Source of the DNA: Bacteriovoracaceae bacterium
GTDB lineage: Bacteria > Bdellovibrionota > Bacteriovoracia > Bacteriovoracales > Bacteriovoracaceae
NCBI GenBank assembly: GCA_023151145.1
Contig: JAKLJM010000131.1
Coordinates: 1-6,485, forward strand
Length of the DNA: 6,485 nucleotides
Direction of reading: 5' to 3'
Shown here: piece after piece, positions 1 through 5,064 of the stretch
Position numbering within the stretch: the first letter of the stretch is position 1
Layout of the letters: every line of letters begins with the position of its first letter
Position numbers and translations under genes: made by a program
Notes under the pieces: generated by a model
Told to the model about the DNA's origin: nothing
Seen by the model: only the letters and a program-made list of their open reading frames with translations
Databases searched by the model: none

Positions 1-861
1 ATCAATCAGCGATTGAAACGTATAATTGAAATCCAATCATTGCTTGTTCCTCAACTGTCCATCCTCGAAACGATGACACCGATGGATTTTTTAGAATTTA
101 GAGATCTCTTAATTCCAGCAAGTGGTTTTCAAAGTGTACAGTTTCGTGAAATTGAAATTAAAATGGGTTTAAATACCAAAGAACGATTTAATGTCGATCG
201 CGAATTCTTTACTGGTCGCTTAACTGAAAAAGATAAAAATCACATTGAAACTGCAGAGTCTACTTCTTCGCTTTTTCATTTAATGGAAAAATGGTTAGAA
301 AGACTACCTCTAACAAACTCACCTAATTTTAATTTTTGGGAAAAATATAGAATTGCTGTTGAGCAAATGCTTAATCAAGACGAGGCGACACTGACAAAAA
401 ATCTTGCTTCTTTAGGGGAACGTGAAAAACAAATTCAAATTCTAAATTTAGAAAATACCAAAAAAACATTTGCGAGTTTATTTGATGAAAAATCTCATCA
501 AGAATTAATTAATGATAAAAAAAGAAGACTCTCACAACCCGCTCTCTTGAACGCTCTTTTTATTCTTCTCTATCGCCACGAGCCTTACCTCACGCAGCCA
601 TTTGAAATATTAAATAATCTTATGGTGATTGATGAAAACTTTACGCATTGGCGATACAAACATGCGCTCTTGGCGCAAAGAATGTTGGGAAATAAAATTG
701 GAACGGGTGGTTCTTCTGGTCACACCTATTTAAAAAATGCTGCTGATAATAATAAGATCTATTTGGATCTTTTTAATTTATCTACATACATTATCGCTCG
801 CTCTTATTTGCCGGCGCTTCCTCAAGATGTAAAAGCTGCTCTCAATTTTCAAAAGATTTAA
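1..861 (+). CDS. kynA: Tryptophan 2,3-dioxygenase, 5'-truncated by window edge
   Basis: Heme enzyme that opens the indole ring of L-tryptophan with O2 to give N-formylkynurenine, the first step of the kynurenine pathway; cytoplasmic. The reading frame is open from base 1 (I-N-Q-R-L-K-R), so the TTG at 13 is an internal Leu codon and not a start. Numbering from Ile1, the DFLEFRDLL..PAS block carries F30, R34, L37 and S41, matching the spacing of human TDO F140/R144/L147/S151 (Arg144 binds the substrate carboxylate). WRYKH gives the proximal heme ligand His221, and GTGGSSGHTYL contains Thr235, equivalent to human Thr342. DLFNLSTYI near the C-terminus is also a family signature. The N-terminal part with the distal histidine is off-window, about 110 residues by comparison with human TDO. 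The R34-H221 distance of 187 residues is close to human (184), not to the shorter Xanthomonas type (123). The downstream kynureninase-like gene supports the pathway. Family assignment is certain. Confidence 0.96.
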   Translation: MNQRLKRIIEIQSLLVPQLSILETMTPMDFLEFRDLLIPASGFQSVQFREIEIKMGLNTKERFNVDREFFTGRLTEKDKNHIETAESTSSLFHLMEKWLERLPLTNSPNFNFWEKYRIAVEQMLNQDEATLTKNLASLGEREKQIQILNLENTKKTFASLFDEKSHQELINDKKRRLSQPALLNALFILLYRHEPYLTQPFEILNNLMVIDENFTHWRYKHALLAQRMLGNKIGTGGSSGHTYLKNAADNNKIYLDLFNLSTYIIARSYLPALPQDVKAALNFQKI

Positions 862-863
862 TT

Positions 864-2021
864 ATGTATAAAAAATATTATTCGAAATTTCTCGCGAATC
901 ATCAAGACGTACAGCACTTTGCTTGTCATAGTCATCACTATTGGCCTGATGTCACCAGAGAGGCTGTACTAGAATATTGGGACGATTCTGCAAAATATGT
1001 AGATGGGAAGTGGGAGTATATTTTTACTCACAAAATTCCTGAAACTCAAAAACTTATCGCAGATGAATTACAACTTAGTTCACATCAGAATATTGTTTTT
1101 GCTCCGAATACTCACGAATTTGTTTTTCGATTACTATCATCTTTACCAAAAAACAAAATAAATAAAATTCTTTCTACCGATTCTGAGTTTCACAGCTTTG
1201 ATCGCCAAATTAATCGTAGCGCGGAAGAAAACTATATTCATTACGACTTAGTTCCAACTCAACCTTTTGATACTTTTTCTGCACGTTTTATTCAGAAAAT
1301 TAAATCAGAAAAATACGATATGATTTTTTTTAGCCATGTTTTCTTTAACTCTGGAATGGCTGTAAAAGATTTAGAAGAAATTGTTGCGGCCGTAACAGAT
1401 ACTGACACAATTATTGTTATCGATGGTTACCACTCATTCATGGCTCTACCAATCAATTTATCAAAACTTGAAGATAGAATATTCTTTTTAGCTGGTTCAT
1501 ATAAATATGCCCAAGGAGGTGAAGGCGCATGTTTTATGGTTTGTCCTAAAAATAGCACACTTCGTCCCGAATATACTGGGTGGTTTGCCGAACTAGAGAA
1601 TATCGAAGGTCATACAACAGAAGTTTTCTATCCTAATACTGCCTTAAGATTTGCTGGATCAACCATGGACTTCACTGCACTCTATCGGTTAAATAGTGTT
1701 TTAAAACTTTTCAAATCCATTCATTTAAACGCTGAAAAGATTCATCATTATATACAAGGATTACAAGCAAGCTTTCTCATAGAATTAGCGGAGCAAAAAC
1801 ACCACTACTTAACGGAGAAAAATATTTTATCCGTAGATTATCAACATCATGGGCATTTTTTCTCTTTTGCACTTCCAAGCCCAGATCATGCTAGAAAATG
1901 CCATGATGAACTTAAAAAACATGGAATCCTTACGGATTATCGAGGCTCAAGATTAAGATTTGGATTTGGTCTTTATCACGATGGAAATTATAATTTAAGT
2001 GCAATAAAAAACATTAACTAA
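864..2021 (+). CDS. Kynureninase-type PLP-dependent enzyme (aminotransferase class V fold)
   Basis: 385 residues. Probable PLP enzyme cleaving kynurenine to anthranilate and alanine. Visible landmarks: HFACHSHHYWPD near the N-terminus (18-29); NIVFAPNTHEF (76-86), the place where kynureninases hold the PLP phosphate; IDGYH with D187 for the pyridine nitrogen; SYKYAQGGEG with K214 as the Schiff-base lysine (human kynureninase has SYKYLNAG); TGWF (238-241) matching the kynureninase GWFGH block, but with Ala-Glu instead of Gly-His; RFAGST (262-267) matching the substrate-specificity loop; and YRGSRLRFGF near the C-terminus. It is shorter than usual kynureninases (about 416 in Pseudomonas, 465 in human) and clearly divergent. 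The ATG lies 2 bases after the dioxygenase stop with no obvious Shine-Dalgarno sequence, suggesting translational coupling. Adjacency to tryptophan dioxygenase makes a kynurenine substrate likely. A related class V lyase or desulfurase-like activity cannot be excluded. Confidence 0.82.
   Translation: MYKKYYSKFLANHQDVQHFACHSHHYWPDVTREAVLEYWDDSAKYVDGKWEYIFTHKIPETQKLIADELQLSSHQNIVFAPNTHEFVFRLLSSLPKNKINKILSTDSEFHSFDRQINRSAEENYIHYDLVPTQPFDTFSARFIQKIKSEKYDMIFFSHVFFNSGMAVKDLEEIVAAVTDTDTIIVIDGYHSFMALPINLSKLEDRIFFLAGSYKYAQGGEGACFMVCPKNSTLRPEYTGWFAELENIEGHTTEVFYPNTALRFAGSTMDFTALYRLNSVLKLFKSIHLNAEKIHHYIQGLQASFLIELAEQKHHYLTEKNILSVDYQHHGHFFSFALPSPDHARKCHDELKKHGILTDYRGSRLRFGFGLYHDGNYNLSAIKNIN
2018..2021. 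other. Head-on overlap of two stop codons (CTAA)
   Basis: The four bases CTAA hold the TAA stop of the plus-strand kynureninase-like gene (2019-2021) and, on the other strand, the TAG stop of lipB (2020-2018). The two convergent transcription units therefore have no intergenic DNA. I saw no convincing GC-rich hairpin with a T run in the flanking coding sequence on either strand. Confidence 0.9.
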
Positions 2022-2665
2022 AAAGTTATTTCATCATTATTAGATTTATGTTGAAGCATTTCCTGTACGAATTGCGAAACCAGCATATTTTCAAAGATGG
2101 TTTTATCTGGAATTAAATCCGTTTCATTTTCAACTGAAGTCATGACATCCGCACTCTTACCACAGGGATTTATTCCTTTAAAAGCTTCTGGGTCATTATG
2201 AAAATTTAGAGCAAGCCCGTGATAAGTAACCCAAGATTTTACCGCTACTCCAACAGAAGCGATCTTCAAAGCATCAACCCATACTCCAGTCTGTGAGGGA
2301 TTATTGCGATCTGGATTCCCAACAGCTTTTACTCCAAATGCAATTAGAGTTTTTACCACAGCATCTTCAAGTGCAAATAAATAACCTTCTAAATTTTTAT
2401 TATAATTTTTTAAATTTATAATCGGATATAAGATGATTTGACCTGGCCCATGATAAGTTGCTCTCCCACCTCTTTCAATTTGTACCGTCTCCCCAGCCCA
2501 ACCCCAAACTTCATTGGCTTCGGTTTTTCTGCCCAAGGTTACAACCGGGTGATGAGAGCAAACGATGATAGTGTCTTCAGCTCCCGCTAAAACATCATTA
2601 ACTGTTTTTAGTTGGAGGTCGTAAACATCTTGATAGTTCTGCAAACCTAAATTGAGAATTTTCAT
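2018..2665 (-). CDS. lipB: Octanoyl-[acyl carrier protein]:protein N-octanoyltransferase LipB
   Basis: Transfers octanoate from acyl carrier protein to the lipoyl-domain lysine of 2-oxoacid dehydrogenases and the glycine cleavage H protein; LipA then inserts the two sulfurs. Cytoplasmic. The 215-residue protein has normal family length. RGGRATYHGPGQ (65-76) is the family signature. K134 in ALKIASVGV and C168 in INPCGK match the catalytic Lys/Cys pair (E. coli K135 and C169). SWVTYHGLALN (144-154) is the following conserved strand. The ATG start is supported by AAGGA six bases upstream. That site overlaps the lipA stop codon, and the gap from lipA is 9 bases, so the two are almost certainly cotranscribed. 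All active-site residues are intact and the assignment is secure. Confidence 0.97.
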   Translation of the reverse strand: MKILNLGLQNYQDVYDLQLKTVNDVLAGAEDTIIVCSHHPVVTLGRKTEANEVWGWAGETVQIERGGRATYHGPGQIILYPIINLKNYNKNLEGYLFALEDAVVKTLIAFGVKAVGNPDRNNPSQTGVWVDALKIASVGVAVKSWVTYHGLALNFHNDPEAFKGINPCGKSADVMTSVENETDLIPDKTIFENMLVSQFVQEMLQHKSNNDEITF

Positions 2666-2671
2666 TACAGT

Positions 2672-2676
2672 TCCTT
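2672..2676 (-). promoter_or_regulatory. lipB ribosome binding site fused to the lipA stop
   Basis: On the minus strand the sequence reads TAAGGAACTGTA then ATG. The lipA TAA stop forms the first bases of AAGGA, six bases before the lipB start. The layout favours reinitiation by ribosomes finishing lipA. Confidence 0.7.
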
Positions 2677-3607
2677 AGTTTTCTACTGAAACTTCTTCTA
2701 ATGAGCTTGATTGATTTTCGCGATCTTTATCAATCACACCTTTCATGAAAAACTCTCCAGCCTTATATGAACTTCGAACTAGTGGTCCTGAGGCGACGTA
2801 CAGAAAGCCCATGTCTTTAGCAATCTTTTCAAACTTTTGAAATCTTTCAGGTGTTGAGTATTCAACGATTGGAAGATATTTTTTGTGATGATCTGTTGGA
2901 CTTAAATATTGACCAAAGGTCACAATATCGCAGCCTACAGACTTTAAATCATTTAACGTTTCGATGACTTCTTCATCCGTTTCACTGAGACCAAACATGA
3001 TGGAAGTTTTTGTGTATTGTGAAGGATTTAGTTCTTTAACTATTTTTAAAGTTTGTAAACTTTGATCATAGCCACTTCTGCGGTCACGAACTTTCTTTGT
3101 CAATCTTCTCACCGTTTCTACATTGTGAGCGAAGACATCTGGTTTCGCTTTTACTACTCTTTCGACTAATTCAGGTACAGCATTAAAGTCGGGTGTTAAG
3201 ACTTCAACGATCATTTTTTTATTGTTTCTTTTAATAACTTCAATTGTTTTTGCGAAGTGCTCACTTCCTAAATCTTCTAAATCATCTCTATCAACACTTG
3301 TTAAAACCACATAATCCAAGCGCATCTTAGCAATAGCTTCGCCTACTTTATAAGGTTCATCTTTATCTAGAATTCCTTTGGGATTTCCGGTTTTAACCGC
3401 ACAAAATCGACATGCTCGAGTGCATGTGTCTCCCATCAACATAAAGGTTGCAGTTCCGCCACCCCAACACTCTCCCATATTGGGACATAAGGCTTCCTGA
3501 CAAACAGTCACTAAGCCAAGCTCCTTAAGCATGGTTTTTATGTTTTGGTAATTTTCTCCATGTGGGGCACGTACTTTAAGCCACTCGGGTCTTTTTGCTT
3601 TTTCCAT
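2675..3607 (-). CDS. lipA: Lipoyl synthase LipA (radical SAM)
   Basis: Inserts two sulfur atoms into protein-bound octanoyl groups to make lipoyl cofactor. Numbering from the ATG at 3607 (310 residues), C36, C41 and C47 bind the auxiliary 4Fe-4S cluster that is the sulfur source. C62, C66 and C69 (CTRACRFC) bind the radical SAM cluster. The spacing is identical to E. coli LipA (68/73/79/94/98/101), and the C-terminal RSSY motif (278-281), which supplies the serine ligand, is present. Start choice: the frame can be opened upstream to a TTG at 3631 (8 more residues) or an ATG at 3610. However, GAGG at 3616-3613 sits 5 bases before the ATG at 3607 and only 2 before the one at 3610, so 3607 is preferred; no binding site precedes the TTG. 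lipB follows after 9 bases. The upstream DUF420 gene ends 54 bases before this start. Confidence 0.97.
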   Translation of the reverse strand: MEKAKRPEWLKVRAPHGENYQNIKTMLKELGLVTVCQEALCPNMGECWGGGTATFMLMGDTCTRACRFCAVKTGNPKGILDKDEPYKVGEAIAKMRLDYVVLTSVDRDDLEDLGSEHFAKTIEVIKRNNKKMIVEVLTPDFNAVPELVERVVKAKPDVFAHNVETVRRLTKKVRDRRSGYDQSLQTLKIVKELNPSQYTKTSIMFGLSETDEEVIETLNDLKSVGCDIVTFGQYLSPTDHHKKYLPIVEYSTPERFQKFEKIAKDMGFLYVASGPLVRSSYKAGEFFMKGVIDKDRENQSSSLEEVSVEN

Positions 3608-3612
3608 CATTA

Positions 3613-3616
3613 CCTC
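3613..3616 (-). promoter_or_regulatory. lipA ribosome binding site that decides the start
   Basis: Minus-strand GAGG followed by TA and then ATGATG. Distances of 2 and 5 bases to the two ATG codons favour the second, at 3607, as the lipA start. Confidence 0.6.
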
Positions 3617-3636
3617 AGTTTTTCTAAACAAAAGGC

Positions 3637-3665
3637 ATTAAAGAATAAAAATGCTAAGAAATCAA
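3637..3665 (-). promoter_or_regulatory. Possible weak sigma70-type promoter for lipAB
   Basis: In the only real gap of the window, the minus strand has TTGATT (3665-3660), a 17-base spacer, and TTTAAT (3642-3637), about 30 bases before the lipA start. The matches are 4/6 for the -35 box and 5/6 for the -10 box, but the usually critical second A of the -10 box is missing. In AT-rich DNA such matches arise by chance. It is recorded because it is the only plausible site separating lipAB from the oxidase genes. Confidence 0.25.
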
Positions 3666-4204
3666 TTGAACATGCGTAAGAAGATAAAGACTAAGACTCC
3701 TGTCACTGAAACATAGAGCCAAATGGGAAAAGTAATCTTCGCAAGCTTTTTATGCCAAGACCAATTGGCCCTAAATGCATGATAAAAGGTTAAGAAAATA
3801 AGTGGAACTTGTACGATGGATAAAAGGACATGGGTGATAAGAATGAAAAAGTACACATAGCGTACTGTTCCCTGTGCTAAGAACTTAGTGTCGCCTTGAA
3901 AGTGATGGTAAGTAATGTAGCTAATTAAAAAAAGTGCTGAAGAAAGAGCTGCTCCTAACATGAATGATTTATGCAATTTTTTATCACCATCCTTAATTGC
4001 TTTGTATCCTAAAATTAAAAGCATGGCGGTAATTGTATTAAAAATAGCATTCACGAAGGGTAAGTAAGCAACCCAAGAATACTGAGCCTCTGGTACTGGC
4101 TTGAAATAAATTAACCAAATAAGAAAAGCAAAAACCAATAAACTCACGATAAAAATAACAATTTGTGCTTTTTTATCCTGGTTAGTTAATTTTGGATTTT
4201 CCAT
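3662..4204 (-). CDS. DUF420 membrane protein, CtaM/YozB-like oxidase assembly factor
   Basis: 180 residues with five predicted membrane helices (about 14-34, 44-68, 80-99, 115-143 and 155-178). The sequence matches the DUF420 family: LHKSFM with H78 at the start of helix 3, YHH (H100/H101) at its end, THVLLS with H125 in helix 4, and WHKKLAKITFPIWLYVSVTG (H151) leading into helix 5. The Staphylococcus aureus member CtaM is required for a functional aa3-type oxidase, and family genes often lie beside oxidase and heme A genes. The position here, two genes after oxidase subunit III, fits that role. The recurring membrane-edge histidines suggest heme or metal binding, which is inference. It begins 4 bases after the CPTC gene with no good Shine-Dalgarno sequence, so translational coupling is likely. 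Family is secure; molecular function is not. Confidence 0.87.
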   Translation of the reverse strand: MENPKLTNQDKKAQIVIFIVSLLVFAFLIWLIYFKPVPEAQYSWVAYLPFVNAIFNTITAMLLILGYKAIKDGDKKLHKSFMLGAALSSALFLISYITYHHFQGDTKFLAQGTVRYVYFFILITHVLLSIVQVPLIFLTFYHAFRANWSWHKKLAKITFPIWLYVSVTGVLVFIFLRMFN

Positions 4205-4208
4205 ATAG

Positions 4209-4427
4209 TTATTGGGGTGCTTGATCGTCGCTAGGAAGTTGTTTGTTAATATTTCTGTTTTTTATGATAGATCTAAAGATAAGAAAAAAAGGAATATATA
4301 TAAGTGCAATAAAAGTCCAAATAACAATTAGATAAGTTTTACTTGTCTCTGGATCTGAAATACAAGTTGGGCAAGCTAATGCTTGCCCAGAAAAAATCAT
4401 CAATAAGAAAACAATTTTATTTTTCAT
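4209..4427 (-). CDS. Small secreted/membrane-anchored CPTC-motif protein
   Basis: 72 residues, not assigned to a named family. Residues 1-18 form a signal peptide (Lys-rich start, hydrophobic core, then SGQALA) ending just before C19. The exposed segment begins C19-P-T-C22. A single membrane helix (about 32-51) is followed by a basic, hydrophilic tail that would lie in the cytoplasm. The CxxC pair would face the periplasm beside the membrane, a layout suited to copper binding, thiol exchange or lipidation. The residues before C19 (A-L-A) do not match a standard lipobox well. The ATG at 4427 shares a base with the TAA stop of the oxidase subunit III gene (TAATG), which supports this start over an in-frame one 12 codons upstream. 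Being locked between subunit III and a DUF420 gene suggests a role in oxidase assembly, for example copper delivery. That role is inferred from context only. Confidence 0.75.
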   Translation of the reverse strand: MKNKIVFLLMIFSGQALACPTCISDPETSKTYLIVIWTFIALIYIPFFLIFRSIIKNRNINKQLPSDDQAPQ

Positions 4428-5053
4428 TATAATAAATAAACAAAAGTAAAAACGAGAATCCAAACAAGGTCGACAAAGTGCCAGAATAATCCTGCAATCT
4501 CTAGCATGTTGTAATCACCGTTATCGAAATCACCTCTATAAGCTAAAACATACATAACGATTAAGTAAATTACTCCCGATAAGACGTGTAATCCGTGGAA
4601 GCCTGTAATGGCAAAAAACGTCGAAGCGAATAAATCATTTCCATGAGCATATGTACTAAACGTCATGCCCATGTCGTTAATTAAGTGTGAGTATTCGTAA
4701 ACTTGTAATGCAAGGAACCCCATACCACCAATAATGGTAGCAAGTAGCCAATTAAGCATTCCTTGTCTGTCTCTATTTTTACAAGCATCAATAGTTAATA
4801 CCATTGATACAGAAGAACAGATAAGAAGAAATGTCATGAACCCAGATAGTTCAACACCACCAAGTGCTTTAACTGGATCTGGCCAGTTTCCTTCTGCTCC
4901 AGCTCTTAAGACTGCGTAAGCAATCAAAAAACCTGAGAAAGAAAGTGCATCTGTTCCCAGAGCAAGCCACATTCCAATTTTACCTGGCGAAGCTTTACCA
5001 AATTGAACGTCATTATATTCTACTGGTCCATCATGAGAATGAGCGTGTCCCAT
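4427..5053 (-). CDS. ctaE: Cytochrome c oxidase subunit III (heme-copper oxidase family)
   Basis: 208-residue, five-helix subunit III (helices about 26-48, 70-90, 100-121, 142-170 and 187-207), the short form rather than the seven-helix form of mitochondrial-type aa3 oxidases. Signatures are FHGLHVLSG (152-160) and GLFWHFVDLVWI (188-199), both hallmark subunit III motifs. It carries no redox centre and packs against subunit I in the inner membrane, stabilising the enzyme. The first helix reads GMWLALGTDALSF, with D35 where canonical subunits have the Glu of the SE motif (bovine E90, the DCCD-reactive residue). The N-terminus is histidine-rich (H3, H5, H7). The start is fixed by AAGGAG five bases upstream. 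The gene follows the tetraheme cytochrome by 9 bases and overlaps the CPTC gene by one. Quinol oxidase and nitric oxide reductase (NorE-like) versions exist, so the enzyme type depends on subunit I, which is off-window. Confidence 0.93.
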   Translation of the reverse strand: MGHAHSHDGPVEYNDVQFGKASPGKIGMWLALGTDALSFSGFLIAYAVLRAGAEGNWPDPVKALGGVELSGFMTFLLICSSVSMVLTIDACKNRDRQGMLNWLLATIIGGMGFLALQVYEYSHLINDMGMTFSTYAHGNDLFASTFFAITGFHGLHVLSGVIYLIVMYVLAYRGDFDNGDYNMLEIAGLFWHFVDLVWILVFTFVYLL

Positions 5054-5058
5054 TGTTT

Positions 5059-5064
5059 CTCCTT
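5059..5064 (-). promoter_or_regulatory. Strong ribosome binding site of the subunit III gene, overlapping the upstream stop
   Basis: The minus strand reads TAAGGAGAAACA then ATG. AAGGAG lies five bases before the start, and its first two bases are shared with the TAA stop of the tetraheme cytochrome gene. It is the best Shine-Dalgarno match in the window. Confidence 0.8.

Noticed and set aside
13..15. TTG as start of the tryptophan dioxygenase
   Set aside because: The frame is open to base 1 and the family needs an N-terminal region with the distal histidine, so the gene starts off-window.
3629..3631. TTG start for lipA giving 8 extra residues
   Set aside because: No ribosome binding site precedes it, while GAGG stands at good distance from the ATG at 3607.
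3631..3654. Terminator hairpin between the DUF420 gene and lipA
   Set aside because: The minus strand has GCATT and AATGC around a 10-base loop, then a T-rich stretch. The stem is only five pairs with two GC, too weak to call.
4461..4463. Upstream in-frame start for the CPTC protein
   Set aside because: It would put 12 residues before a clean signal peptide and overlap subunit III by 37 bases; the TAATG junction at 4427 is the better start.
4734..4919. 61-codon plus-strand open frame
   Set aside because: It lies entirely antisense to the well-supported subunit III gene, has no family resemblance, and is a shadow of that coding sequence.
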